From an uncultured Alistipes sp. (GTDB lineage Bacteria; Bacteroidota; Bacteroidia; Bacteroidales; Rikenellaceae), in contig CALURC010000016.1 in assembly GCA_944323075.1 (NCBI GenBank), forward strand, positions 647,446-711,445: a stretch of DNA of 64,000 nt, in the 5' to 3' direction. The translations under genes were made by a program, and so were the position numbers. This document shows positions 1-8,673 of the stretch, one piece after another. Position 1 is the first letter of the stretch; the number at the start of each line of letters is the position of its first letter. The notes beneath the pieces were generated by a model. The model did no database searches. It had not been told where the DNA came from and saw only the letters and a program-made list of their open reading frames with translations.

Positions 1-1
1 A

Positions 2-1204
2 GAAAAAACACCTTATGAATGGAATTTTAAAAAATACCGTTTCGGAGGTTACGGAGAGATCCTGTTCCAACACATGAACTACGGGACAGACCGATATACC
101 AATCCTTCGGGTGCCACAAGGGACAGTCGGTCCGAGATTTCGTTGCCCCGCGCTGTATTCGCGTTCGATTACCATCTCGGACGCAATTACTATTTAGGCA
201 CTGAGATCGAATTCGAATACGGGGGAACGGGAGCCGCCATGGACATCGAGTACAACAAAGAGGGCGGCGAGGTGGAATCAGAGATCGAAAAGGGCGGTGA
301 GGTCGCATTGGAACAGCTGCACATCACCAAACGGATCGTCAATGCCTTCAACGTCCGTATCGGACACATGATCGTACCGGTGGGACTAACCAATTCGCAC
401 CACGAACCCAACCTCTATTTCGGCACAGTCCGGCCCGAAAGCGAAACGACGATCCTGCCCTCCACATGGCATGAAACGGGTATCGCCTTTTTAGGCTACT
501 TCAACAACTTCCGGTACGAAGCGATGCTGGTCAGCGGACTCGATCCCAACGGTTTTTCGTCCGAAAACTGGATCGGAAGCGGGCGGCAAAAGATTTTCGA
601 AAAATCGACATTCACCAACCCTGCCGTTGCCGCACGACTCGAATACAGCGGAGTCCGTAACCTGCGTCTCGCCGCTTCGGGATACTACGGGAATACCGCC
701 AAGAACTCCTCCAAACCCTATGCAATGACCGGAGTCAAAGGTACCGTAACAATCGGATCATTCGACGCCCAATACATGAGCCGTAACCTGATCGCCCGGG
801 CAAACTTTATTTACGGAACGATAACCGACTCCAAAGAGATCTACGACATCAACCGGAAATATTTCAACAGCACCGGATATCCGATTACCCCATTCGGCAA
901 GGCTGCCATGGCATACGGTGCCGAAGTCGGATACAACATCCTCTCGTTTTTCAACACCAAAGAACGGCTGTTCCCCTTCATCCGGTATGAATACTACAAC
1001 ACCGGACAACAGATCGCATCGGGCGCACAGAAACTTCCCCGATACAAACGTGACCTGATCACCGTGGGTCTCAACTACTATCTGCTCTCCTCCCTGGTGC
1101 TCAAATTCGACTATTCGCACCGCCGGATCGGAGGTAATACATACAACAGTGAAGACACCTTCGGCGTGACATTGGCCTACACCGGATGGTTTTCCTCGAA
1201 ATAA
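2..1204 (+). CDS. Outer-membrane porin-like beta-barrel protein (5' end cut off)
   Basis: The reading frame is open from base 2, so the gene starts upstream of the window and only its last 400 residues are seen. The protein alternates short amphipathic strands rich in Tyr, Phe and Gly (for example GGYGEILFQH near the start and VTLAYTGWF near the end), as in porin O/P-type outer-membrane barrels of Bacteroidota. It has no cofactor or catalytic motif. It is followed after 39 bases by an imelysin gene and lies in one run of plus-strand genes with a di-heme protein and a second porin-like barrel. By inference it forms the outer-membrane pore of that locus. The substrate is unknown; phosphate or metal complexes are possible. 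Confidence 0.7.
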   Translation, partial: EKTPYEWNFKKYRFGGYGEILFQHMNYGTDRYTNPSGATRDSRSEISLPRAVFAFDYHLGRNYYLGTEIEFEYGGTGAAMDIEYNKEGGEVESEIEKGGEVALEQLHITKRIVNAFNVRIGHMIVPVGLTNSHHEPNLYFGTVRPESETTILPSTWHETGIAFLGYFNNFRYEAMLVSGLDPNGFSSENWIGSGRQKIFEKSTFTNPAVAARLEYSGVRNLRLAASGYYGNTAKNSSKPYAMTGVKGTVTIGSFDAQYMSRNLIARANFIYGTITDSKEIYDINRKYFNSTGYPITPFGKAAMAYGAEVGYNILSFFNTKERLFPFIRYEYYNTGQQIASGAQKLPRYKRDLITVGLNYYLLSSLVLKFDYSHRRIGGNTYNSEDTFGVTLAYTGWFSSK

Positions 1205-1243
1205 CGAACACAAACAATACAAACAAATTCTTAAAAATACATT

Positions 1244-2458
1244 ATGAAAAAAAAACTTTTTCCCGTAGCCCTTATGGCCTGTACGGTCATGCTATCGGCC
1301 TGTAGTAAAAACGACGGCAACGACACCTCAAAAAGCCAGGCCGACAAACTCGAAGATTACTCCATGACGACCGAATGGATCAACTACACGGTTGCCGCTT
1401 CATCCGAACTACTCGATGACTGTATTGCCCTGTGGGCCTCATGGAATGGTCCGACCGGCATTCCGGACGAAGACTGGGAGCGCATCGGACGCGACTTTTT
1501 CACCAAAAACACAATGGTCGGCTCGAACGGTTATGCCGAATACATGAGAACCGCCGAAGCCGGTAATCGGGCCTTCACCAGCGGCGTTGATGCAATCCGG
1601 ACGATTCTGGTCGACGGTATGGCCAATATCGCCAACGAAGTCGGCACATCAAAAATCGGCACACCGAACGCACTGGCCAAACAAGGCAATACGGCAGCTG
1701 CCGTACTTCAGGTGGAGTCGTGGTACAGCTGGAATTCGATCAAGGACTACTCGGACAACATCATCAGTATCAAAAACGGTTATGCCGGACGTCGGGGCAA
1801 TATCTCGGACGCAGCATCAGAGCACAGCATCTCGGCCTATATAAAAAGTGTCGATCCGGAACTGGACACCAAAATCACCCAAGCCATCGACGATACGTAT
1901 TACGCCATCACGAGCATGCAATCGCCTTTCCGAAACAACCTCACGGGAAGCAAGGTTGATGCCGCCATCGAGGCCTGTGCGACACTCACGCAACTCTTCG
2001 AGAACGAGGCGTTGGGTAAGTTTAAAGAGACTGGGGATTACGACTTCACTGCCATCCTGACCCAGTATGCCGACCAAGTCGTTGTTCCCACCTACAAAGA
2101 CATGAAGACGAAAGCATGGGCACTCTACAACGCCATCACAGCTTTCCAGGCTGACCCGACGAACCAAAGCAAACTCGATGCCGCTTGTGCCGCCTGGCGG
2201 GAGGTACGCGTACCCTGGGAGGAGAGCGAAGCCGTACTGTTCGGTCCTGCCGGTGAGGAGGAAGGGCTCGGACTCGACCCTTCACTCGACAGTTGGCCGC
2301 TGGATCAGGAGGACATCGCAACGATGATTACCGACACCAACCTCTCTACGGTCGAAGACTACATCGGGGCGATCGGCAGCGAATCGGTCCGCGGTTTCCA
2401 CACCATCGAACTGTTGCTGTTCAAAGACGGAAGCAACAGAACCGTACGCAGTGAATAA
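1244..2458 (+). CDS. Imelysin family lipoprotein (peptidase M75-like, iron-uptake associated)
   Basis: A 404-residue protein with a lipoprotein signal ending in the lipobox LSAC, with Cys20 as the lipidated residue. It carries the imelysin signature GxHxxE as GFHTIE at residues 384-389, preceded by a WPLD segment, the usual arrangement in this family. Imelysins (IrpA, EfeO/EfeM relatives) are periplasmic or lipid-anchored helical proteins linked to iron acquisition; despite the M75 name, protease activity is doubtful. The gene lies between a porin-like gene and a di-heme oxidoreductase gene, a neighbourhood known for imelysins. By inference it binds a metal ion or complex in the periplasm or at the outer membrane. 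Confidence 0.88.
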   Translation: MKKKLFPVALMACTVMLSACSKNDGNDTSKSQADKLEDYSMTTEWINYTVAASSELLDDCIALWASWNGPTGIPDEDWERIGRDFFTKNTMVGSNGYAEYMRTAEAGNRAFTSGVDAIRTILVDGMANIANEVGTSKIGTPNALAKQGNTAAAVLQVESWYSWNSIKDYSDNIISIKNGYAGRRGNISDAASEHSISAYIKSVDPELDTKITQAIDDTYYAITSMQSPFRNNLTGSKVDAAIEACATLTQLFENEALGKFKETGDYDFTAILTQYADQVVVPTYKDMKTKAWALYNAITAFQADPTNQSKLDAACAAWREVRVPWEESEAVLFGPAGEEEGLGLDPSLDSWPLDQEDIATMITDTNLSTVEDYIGAIGSESVRGFHTIELLLFKDGSNRTVRSE

Positions 2459-2504
2459 ACCTAATGCAAAAAGACACAATCATTGAGTTTCAAACCGGAT
2501 TCGT

Positions 2505-3938
2505 ATGAACGTTTTTTCACATCTATTAACAAAGCGGATCCTTCATGTGGCGGTGCTCCTGAGTGCCGTCACATGTATCGCTTGCGACAAACACGAAGAG
2601 AGCCCCATCCTTAACCAGTACGGAGATGTAGCCGATCCGGCCGAGCTCTCAGCCGGCACCTCGACTATCTTCGCGACAGGAGTCACGGCATACGATACAC
2701 CGGCCGACTGGGTACAAGGAAACCTGAGCACACGGTTCTATCAAGGAGACGCCTTGTACGACAACCCACGGGTCAGCGGCGACGACCCGAATCAGGGAGG
2801 GAAAGGTCCGCTCTATGCCGGTTCTTCGTGCGGAAGCTGCCACTCGAATGCAGGGCGCAGTTTCCCGACACTCTATTCGCAAGGCGGAACCGGAACGGGA
2901 GGATTTTCTTCCCACCTGATCTACATCACCAAAAAGAACGGCAGCTTTTTCCGCAACTATGGACGTGTCCTTCACGACCAGGCTATTACAGGTGTAGAGC
3001 CCGAAGGGAAATTGAGTGTCACCTACACCGAAGAGTTCCTGACTTTTCCCGACGGAGAGGAGTACTCACTGCTCACACCGACCTACACCATCTCCGAGTG
3101 GTATGCAGACGACATCGCTCCGGAAGATCTGATCATCGACGTCCGCATCCCGTTGCGGCATGTCGGTATGGGGCAGATGATGGCACTCGATCCAACGGAA
3201 CTCGAAGAGCTGGCTCGCCGAAGCAACTACCCCGAATACGGCATCTCGGGCCGGCTCAACTACATCCAGGAGCGGGGAAAGACCTATATCGGCATCTCGG
3301 GAAATAAAGCACAGCATGCCGACCTGACCATCGAACTGGGATTTTCATCCGACATGGGGGTTACCAACGACCGCTATCCGCTGGAAGTGGCCGAAGGACA
3401 GTCGCAGATGATCGGATACAGCCACTACGGCATCCAGATTTCAACCCAGGACATGGAGCATGTCGATTTTTACCTGCACGCTTTGGGAGTTCCCGCCCGC
3501 AGGGATGTCAACGACCCTATTGTAAAACAGGGAGAACAGGCCTTTTATAAAGCCCGATGCGACCTCTGTCATGTCCCCACGCTGCACACGCGCCAAGATG
3601 CACCCTCGCTGATCAACGGGACGCGTCTACCATGGCTCGCCAGCCAGACAATCCACCCGTACAGCGACTTCCTGCTACACGACATGGGGCCGGAATTGGA
3701 CAGCCACTACACCTCCGGACTCGCCATGGGCTGCGAATGGCGCACTACACCGCTCTGGGGGATCGGGTTGCAATACAAAGTCAACCAACACACCTATTTC
3801 CTGCACGACGGGCGGGCCCGAAACCTGAAAGAAGCGATTCTCTGGCATGGTGGCGAAGGAGCCGTCTCGCGTGAAATTTTCAAGAACATGCCCCGGGAAG
3901 AACGCGATGCCCTGATCCGTTTTCTCGAATCATTGTAA
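2505..3938 (+). CDS. Di-heme oxidoreductase family lipoprotein (DUF1111, 'thiol oxidoreductase')
   Basis: A 477-residue protein with a hydrophobic N-terminus and a lipobox-like CIAC ending at Cys27. Two c-type heme sites are visible: CGSCH at residues 109-113 and CDLCH at 352-356, with the spacing of the DUF1111 (IrpB-like) di-heme proteins. The C-terminal segment FLHDGRARNLKEAILWHGGE is typical of this family. These proteins often stand beside imelysin genes in iron-regulated operons, as here (46 bases after the imelysin stop). It is expected in the periplasm facing the porins and could change the redox state of a metal during uptake. The thiol oxidase name comes from database tradition and is not supported by a motif. 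Confidence 0.88.
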   Translation: MNVFSHLLTKRILHVAVLLSAVTCIACDKHEESPILNQYGDVADPAELSAGTSTIFATGVTAYDTPADWVQGNLSTRFYQGDALYDNPRVSGDDPNQGGKGPLYAGSSCGSCHSNAGRSFPTLYSQGGTGTGGFSSHLIYITKKNGSFFRNYGRVLHDQAITGVEPEGKLSVTYTEEFLTFPDGEEYSLLTPTYTISEWYADDIAPEDLIIDVRIPLRHVGMGQMMALDPTELEELARRSNYPEYGISGRLNYIQERGKTYIGISGNKAQHADLTIELGFSSDMGVTNDRYPLEVAEGQSQMIGYSHYGIQISTQDMEHVDFYLHALGVPARRDVNDPIVKQGEQAFYKARCDLCHVPTLHTRQDAPSLINGTRLPWLASQTIHPYSDFLLHDMGPELDSHYTSGLAMGCEWRTTPLWGIGLQYKVNQHTYFLHDGRARNLKEAILWHGGEGAVSREIFKNMPREERDALIRFLESL

Positions 3939-3959
3939 CCGAACACCGATCGAAATCTT

Positions 3960-5201
3960 ATGAAAAACAAATTTTTACTACCTTTTATTCTTATGCTTGG
4001 CAGTGTTTTTTTCGCCGCTGCCGAATCTCCGATGGTTCCGGAGCCCTATGACGCAGACAAATACATCGAAAGCGATGTCGTTCCGCTGGCCGGACGGAAA
4101 GGGTTTTCGTTCGAGACCAAAAACGGCGAATTCATGCTCAAGCCTTATGTGCTGTTGCAGACTGCCGGAAAATTCAACTATTATGACGACGAACAGTTGG
4201 GACTCGACGACCAGGACAATGTCGCCAACAGCGGATTCGAAATTCCATACGCCATCTTAGGGTTCTCGGGGCGGGCTTTCAACAAGCTGACCTTCAACCT
4301 GACGATCAATGCCGCCAAAACGGGAGCCTCGCTGCTGCAACAGGCTTGGGTAGACGTCAACCTGAAAGACCAGCTCCGCTTCCGGGTCGGAAAATTCAAA
4401 ACGCCGTTCAATCAGGCCTATCTGGTCACTTTGGGAGAAACACTCTTCCCGACCCTTCCCACATCGCTCACCACGTCGCTCTACATGGACCGGAGTATCA
4501 ACTCGACGCCGCCCACTTTTGCTACGGGATTCGATCTGGGCGTCATGATGCACGGTCTGCTCGGCGGTAAATGGGAATACAACGTCGGCATTTTCAACGG
4601 GACCGGCATCGACGTCAATCTGGCGCAAAAGACCCTCAGCGACGATCTGGGCATCCCCTCTCTGCTCTACGCCGGACGTATCGCCTACATGCCGAACGGA
4701 CCGATTCCGGGACATCAGGGACGTATCGACGACCTGCATAGCGAGAAACTGATGTTCGCCCTTTCGGCCTCCTACAATGTAGAGGCCAACTGGCAGACGA
4801 CCAACGATTTTCGACTCGGATTCGAGTTCACCTACCTCAAAAACAGACTCTACCTCTCAGCTGAAGCCTACTTCCTCAACTCCGATTTTGTCGAACGCCA
4901 ACGCTCCGGTGCCTATTACAATTATATCGGCGGATACGTCCAAGCCGGTTATTTCGTATCGAAAAAGCTCCAACCCGCCGTACGCTGGGATTTCCTCGAC
5001 CGAAACTCACTGGGCATGGACGGATTCTTGAACATGCCGGCCGTCGGTCTCAACTACTACATCATGGGATACAACCTTAAGTTACAGGCCATGTACCAAT
5101 TTCTCGGCCGATGGGGTCACGCGACACAGGACGATCGTGAACTCGATGATTTGGGATTGGCCCAACACGGAGCCGTTGTCATGATGCAATTTTCATTTTA
5201 A
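3960..5201 (+). CDS. Porin O/P-type outer-membrane protein
   Basis: A 413-residue protein with a signal peptide (cleavage likely after FFAAA) and an outer-membrane barrel. The segment RFRVGKFKTPFNQAYL followed by a MDRS motif is characteristic of phosphate-selective porin O/P relatives, and the chain ends in Phe (MMQFSF), the usual C-terminal outer-membrane insertion signal. It follows the di-heme gene by 21 bases and precedes a mono-heme lipoprotein by 12, so co-transcription is likely. With the first gene of the window it gives the locus two barrels. The substrate cannot be read from the sequence; a ferric complex or phosphate-like anion is plausible. Confidence 0.85.
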   Translation: MKNKFLLPFILMLGSVFFAAAESPMVPEPYDADKYIESDVVPLAGRKGFSFETKNGEFMLKPYVLLQTAGKFNYYDDEQLGLDDQDNVANSGFEIPYAILGFSGRAFNKLTFNLTINAAKTGASLLQQAWVDVNLKDQLRFRVGKFKTPFNQAYLVTLGETLFPTLPTSLTTSLYMDRSINSTPPTFATGFDLGVMMHGLLGGKWEYNVGIFNGTGIDVNLAQKTLSDDLGIPSLLYAGRIAYMPNGPIPGHQGRIDDLHSEKLMFALSASYNVEANWQTTNDFRLGFEFTYLKNRLYLSAEAYFLNSDFVERQRSGAYYNYIGGYVQAGYFVSKKLQPAVRWDFLDRNSLGMDGFLNMPAVGLNYYIMGYNLKLQAMYQFLGRWGHATQDDRELDDLGLAQHGAVVMMQFSF

Positions 5202-5213
5202 AACGACAGAACC

Positions 5214-5939
5214 ATGCTCAGTGTTATCGGAAAACTTCCATCGATCTCCATCTTGCTAACAACCGGTCTGTTCTGCTTTTTTGCCTCTTGCGACAGCGGC
5301 GACATCCATGAATCGGAGTACATTCACGACGAGGGAGTCACCCTTTCGGCCACATTCCGGCTGAATTATCCGGAATTATACCCCGATAACTACAATTTTA
5401 CGTTCGGGGCATTTACCGATGCAGAAAGCTCACCGCTGGTATCCGTAAACCTGCCTCGTCCAGACGATGAGGGGAACATCGATATCAGGCTCGAAAACAT
5501 TCCGGAAGAGGCGACCCGCATCCGACTCTGCTTTACCGACATGGGACGACAGGTCAAATACACATTTTTCGAACAGACGATCGATCGCACCTCTTCGGGC
5601 GACATCATCCTTCCCGAAAAAGAGATCGACCTGCTCGAATACAACCGCATCCAGCAGTTGGTATTCCAACAATACAACTGCGTTTCGTGCCATCAAGGGA
5701 CAAGCGGATCCGCCAATCTTTTGCTGACCGAAGGGGAAAGCTATAGACAACTGGTCAATCACCCCTCTACACGATCCGAAAAGCTACGGGTTGTACCGTA
5801 CGAACCCGACAGCAGTTTTCTGCTCGACGTAGTGACCCAAAGCGAGGTCATCTCCTACCCCCACACGGGATTGATTACACGAAACGACGATCTCGAGTTA
5901 CTGCGTTGCTGGATCGGGAAAGGGTGTCCCGAAAATTAA
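5214..5939 (+). CDS. Mono-heme c-type lipoprotein of unknown function
   Basis: A 241-residue protein with a lipoprotein signal (lipobox FASC, Cys26). The first half looks like an immunoglobulin-like beta domain; the second half holds one c-type heme site, CVSCH at residues 156-160, followed by a conserved-looking region with a distal HTG that could supply an axial ligand. It starts 12 bases after the porin gene. By inference it is an electron-transfer partner of the di-heme oxidoreductase upstream. I do not recognise a named family beyond small cytochrome c-like domains of planctomycete/Bacteroidota lipoproteins. Confidence 0.7.
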   Translation: MLSVIGKLPSISILLTTGLFCFFASCDSGDIHESEYIHDEGVTLSATFRLNYPELYPDNYNFTFGAFTDAESSPLVSVNLPRPDDEGNIDIRLENIPEEATRIRLCFTDMGRQVKYTFFEQTIDRTSSGDIILPEKEIDLLEYNRIQQLVFQQYNCVSCHQGTSGSANLLLTEGESYRQLVNHPSTRSEKLRVVPYEPDSSFLLDVVTQSEVISYPHTGLITRNDDLELLRCWIGKGCPEN

Positions 5940-5959
5940 TCACATAAAACCATTAAAAC

Positions 5960-7102
5960 ATGAACTGTTCCTACCATCTGATATACGACAGCGGTGTCCG
6001 GATCGAAGCCCGCAGATTCGCAACCGATCAAGGATGCTGTGAATACCACGCCATACTGCACACAGTCCGAAAAGAATTGCCTTTCGGCAATCAGCTGTCG
6101 GACCTGACAACAACTTTCGACCGTCTGCCTGACCTTTTGGGCGAGAAGGTTACACCGCTGTTCCGACGCTTCTTTCTAAGCGACGCAGCCAACCAAACTC
6201 CATTGCTCGAACCGTCCCTTCCGAAACATTGCGCCACTTCCGTCGTACAACAGGCTCCGATGGACGGTAGCAAGATCGCACTATGGGTATACCTGCGTAC
6301 CGATGCGGATACGTCGGGCGATTACGACACTACAATCGCAACCGCCAACGGATACCGTCATCTTTGGACGGCAGGCCGGTGTACACCTTTGAAAAATTCA
6401 TACGACGAAACCCTATCCATTCTGGGAAAATATGTGACCGATCTATATGCCTCGGGTTGTACACTATACAACGATTGCATCCGGACATGGTTTTTTGTAC
6501 AGAATGTCGATGTCAACTACGGAGGCGTGGTAAAAGCCCGCCGCGAACTTTTCGAACGCCACGGATTGACTCCCCAAACACATTTCATCGCCAGTACGGG
6601 AATAGAAGGCCGACATGCCGACCCACAAGTCAGCGTATTGTTCGACGCCTATTCGGTTCGAGGTTTGAAACCCGGACAACAGCAATTCCTTTATGCATCT
6701 ACCCACCTGAACCCGACGTATGAATACGGCGTAACTTTCGAACGAGGCACCAAAGTGATTTATGGAGACCGAAGCCACATCTTCATCTCCGGAACTGCAA
6801 GTATCGACAATAGGGGAGAAATCGTCGCTCCGGGCAATATCGCAGGGCAAACCGAACGCATGCTCGAAAATATCGAAAAACTACTCGCCGAAGCCGGAGC
6901 TACTTTTTCTGATCTGATGCAGATGGTCATCTACCTGAGGGACCCTGCCGATTACAATTACGTAGCACGACTTTTCGAAAAGCGGTTCGACGAGATTCCA
7001 CACGTGATCGTACTCGCACCGGTATGCCGTCCCGGATGGCTGATCGAGACAGAGTGCATCGCCATTACAGGCAACGGGGATTCTGCATTTTTACCCTATT
7101 GA
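5960..7102 (+). CDS. Rid (YjgF/UK114)-fold protein, chorismatase-like architecture
   Basis: A 380-residue cytoplasmic protein with no signal. The C-terminal third (about residues 280-375) is a Rid/YjgF domain: HIFISGTASI, then TERMLENIEKLLAEAG and a DLMQMVIYLRD strand-helix unit. The N-terminal two thirds are longer than in simple RidA proteins and resemble the arrangement of chorismatases (FkbO, Hyg5, XanB2), which have two Rid-like halves. Either an enamine/imine deaminase-like role or a chorismate-hydrolysing role is possible; I cannot assign catalytic residues with certainty. It follows the heme lipoprotein by 20 bases, so it is probably the last gene of the cluster, though its link to metal uptake is unclear. 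Confidence 0.65.
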   Translation: MNCSYHLIYDSGVRIEARRFATDQGCCEYHAILHTVRKELPFGNQLSDLTTTFDRLPDLLGEKVTPLFRRFFLSDAANQTPLLEPSLPKHCATSVVQQAPMDGSKIALWVYLRTDADTSGDYDTTIATANGYRHLWTAGRCTPLKNSYDETLSILGKYVTDLYASGCTLYNDCIRTWFFVQNVDVNYGGVVKARRELFERHGLTPQTHFIASTGIEGRHADPQVSVLFDAYSVRGLKPGQQQFLYASTHLNPTYEYGVTFERGTKVIYGDRSHIFISGTASIDNRGEIVAPGNIAGQTERMLENIEKLLAEAGATFSDLMQMVIYLRDPADYNYVARLFEKRFDEIPHVIVLAPVCRPGWLIETECIAITGNGDSAFLPY

Positions 7103-7142
7103 TCCTCGTATCAACCTCCAGATACATTCTGCCCAACACAAA

Positions 7143-7185
7143 TAGGGAGACCGTTCATCAAGGACGATCTCCCTTACATTTTTTC
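7143..7185 (+). terminator. Rho-independent terminator after the porin/imelysin cluster
   Basis: Inverted repeat with GGGAGA at 7145-7150 and TCTCCC at 7168-7173, extended by further pairs inside (with one mismatch) and followed by a T-rich stretch. It separates the plus-strand cluster from the convergent LuxR gene and could serve both directions. Confidence 0.75.
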
Positions 7186-7241
7186 TCAAATCCTTTTTCT
7201 TTCCTATTGCTTCTTCTATTGATCTCCGCCCCAGCACCTTT

Positions 7242-7856
7242 TCACTCATTGCGTCGGATCATATCTTTCACTTCATTCAACTCCACCAACTTATTCACAA
7301 TGGCATAAATCGTCAATCCAGCCGGACTATGTATCTGAAGCTTGGCTGCAATATTTCTTCGGTGAGTAATAACCGTATGGGTAGAAAGGCACAACTGATC
7401 GGCAATTTGTTTATTGGTCAATCCCTTGACAACACCGACAACAATCTCCTTTTCCCGATCGCTGAGGCTCTCCTCCCTCGACTCTTCCCGTACCGTATCG
7501 TGTGTCACCCGAAAGAGCTTTTCCCGAATCTGTTCGGCCGAATCGTAAATCGAGATCGTCTCGTCATACGGTCGCAATACGGAACTGTCAATCGATCCGT
7601 TCTGTAAAGCAATACAGCGCATCTGCCTGCATTTTGATTCGTTCTTGACCTGCTGAAGAGAAAAAACACCCAAGAAAGCCGGATTAACAATCAAGACATC
7701 GGGCTTTCTCCAATTCAAGGTCGAGATCAACTGTGTAAGGTCGGCTATCTCGACGATTTCAGCTTCGAAGGCCGGCAACCGTTTCAATACAGCCAACAAC
7801 CCACTACGAATAATCACGGAGGGTTCCACCACAGCTATTTTTACTACAACACTCAT
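7242..7856 (-). CDS. LuxR/NarL-type regulator with receiver-like domain lacking the phosphoacceptor Asp
   Basis: A 204-residue protein: an N-terminal CheY-like fold (about 1-120) and a C-terminal LuxR helix-turn-helix starting at LSDREKEIV, with TNKQIADQLCLSTHTVITHR as the DNA-binding core. The receiver strand that normally ends in the phosphorylated Asp reads DVLIVNPAF, placing Asn58 where Asp is expected, and the acidic pair at the first strand is reduced to one Glu (VVEPS). This points to a pseudo-receiver not controlled by phosphorylation. Its start overlaps the stop of the upstream hemerythrin gene by four bases, so translation is coupled and the two proteins probably work together. Confidence 0.88.
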   Translation of the reverse strand: MSVVVKIAVVEPSVIIRSGLLAVLKRLPAFEAEIVEIADLTQLISTLNWRKPDVLIVNPAFLGVFSLQQVKNESKCRQMRCIALQNGSIDSSVLRPYDETISIYDSAEQIREKLFRVTHDTVREESREESLSDREKEIVVGVVKGLTNKQIADQLCLSTHTVITHRRNIAAKLQIHSPAGLTIYAIVNKLVELNEVKDMIRRNE

Positions 7857-8548
7857 CGATCGCCTCTCTTTTGACGCTCCAGCTCGACAATACTCGGCAC
7901 AAACAGGTAATCCTCGATATAGTTATGCGAAGCCAAATCCTGCGCACAAGTGAAAATATCGAACAATACACTGTTCAATTCATTACCGCTGTCTGCCGGA
8001 TAATACTTGATAATAATATTTTTCAGTTCAGTCAATCGGGCTTCGACCTGATCATGGCGGCTCCGGAAAATGTCGATGCTATATCCACCACGGTCCCCAT
8101 CCTCGAGCAATGCTCGGACATACGGAAACACAACCTGTTCTTCATACTTCATGTGCTTCTGAACCTCCTCCACGTACTGATCGTAAAAACGGAGAATTGC
8201 CTGCGACACATCGCTCCGGCAATCAATCGCCTCAACCAGTTTGCTTCGGATCTTCGGTAGTCTGAATCCCAAAAAGTAGTCGTGCGAGTTGTGCAGATAG
8301 GTCACCAAAGCGTCGATCGAAAAAACATAATCTCCGGCACTGACCGGATGTTCCTCCTCGAGCAACAGGTTGACCACCGTCAAAAAGGTATCCGTATCGA
8401 CCCGACTCTCTTTACAAACCTGTCCTATGGTTTTGTCCCCGAAGCCTAATGCAATACCGAAACGACTCATTACAAGCAAAATAGGATAATTCGCACATAC
8501 CAAATCGCTCATCCGATCGTCAGCATTGTATTTTCCCAATCTGTACAT
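7853..8548 (-). CDS. Hemerythrin-domain protein (RIC/YtfE-like)
   Basis: A 231-residue protein with an N-terminal ScdA-like helical segment (about 1-70) and a hemerythrin-like four-helix domain. Candidate di-iron ligands occur in the expected order: the His pair in YLHNSHDYF, HMKYEEQVVFP, SRHDQVEA and ASHNYIEDYLFVP. Such proteins bind a di-iron centre and repair iron-sulfur clusters or sense oxygen and nitric oxide. It overlaps the LuxR-type gene by ATGA. By inference the pair is an oxygen- or NO-responsive unit, with this protein as sensor or effector. A -7 element lies about 30 bases upstream of the start. Confidence 0.88.
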   Translation of the reverse strand: MYRLGKYNADDRMSDLVCANYPILLVMSRFGIALGFGDKTIGQVCKESRVDTDTFLTVVNLLLEEEHPVSAGDYVFSIDALVTYLHNSHDYFLGFRLPKIRSKLVEAIDCRSDVSQAILRFYDQYVEEVQKHMKYEEQVVFPYVRALLEDGDRGGYSIDIFRSRHDQVEARLTELKNIIIKYYPADSGNELNSVLFDIFTCAQDLASHNYIEDYLFVPSIVELERQKRGDR

Positions 8549-8578
8549 AAATCACCTCTTAATGTTTAATTCTCACTA

Positions 8579-8586
8579 CAAAGATA
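8579..8586 (-). promoter_or_regulatory. -7 element of the hemerythrin/LuxR operon
   Basis: On the minus strand the sequence reads TATCTTTG, a match to the Bacteroidota -7 consensus TAnnTTTG, 31 bases before the hemerythrin ATG. A clear -33 TTTG is not seen at the usual distance, which fits a regulated promoter. Confidence 0.6.
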
Positions 8587-8602
8587 TACGATTTCACGGG
8601 TC

Positions 8603-8660
8603 TTCGGAGTTACCCCAAAGGTAGCTCTCCGAACACCCATACAAAATACCTAATATTAGG
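8603..8660. promoter_or_regulatory. Two inverted repeats, candidate operators
   Basis: TTCGGAG (8603-8609) and CTCCGAA (8627-8633) form an inverted repeat with a 17-base spacer, just upstream of the hemerythrin promoter. A separate perfect 12-base palindrome, CCTAATATTAGG, lies at 8649-8660, right after the tetR stop. Neither is followed by a U-run on either strand, so they look more like protein binding sites than terminators. The cognate regulator is not known. Confidence 0.4.
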
Positions 8661-8673
8661 GTTTAAGCAGAAG

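Noticed and set aside
5214-7102. Idea that the first locus is a phosphonate or phosphate uptake cluster
   Set aside because: The porin O/P likeness alone suggests phosphate, but imelysin and the heme proteins fit metal uptake better, and no phosphate regulator or binding protein is present.
7024-7308. 94-codon frame at the end of the Rid-like gene
   Set aside because: It runs through the terminator and antisense to the LuxR gene; it is chance coding.
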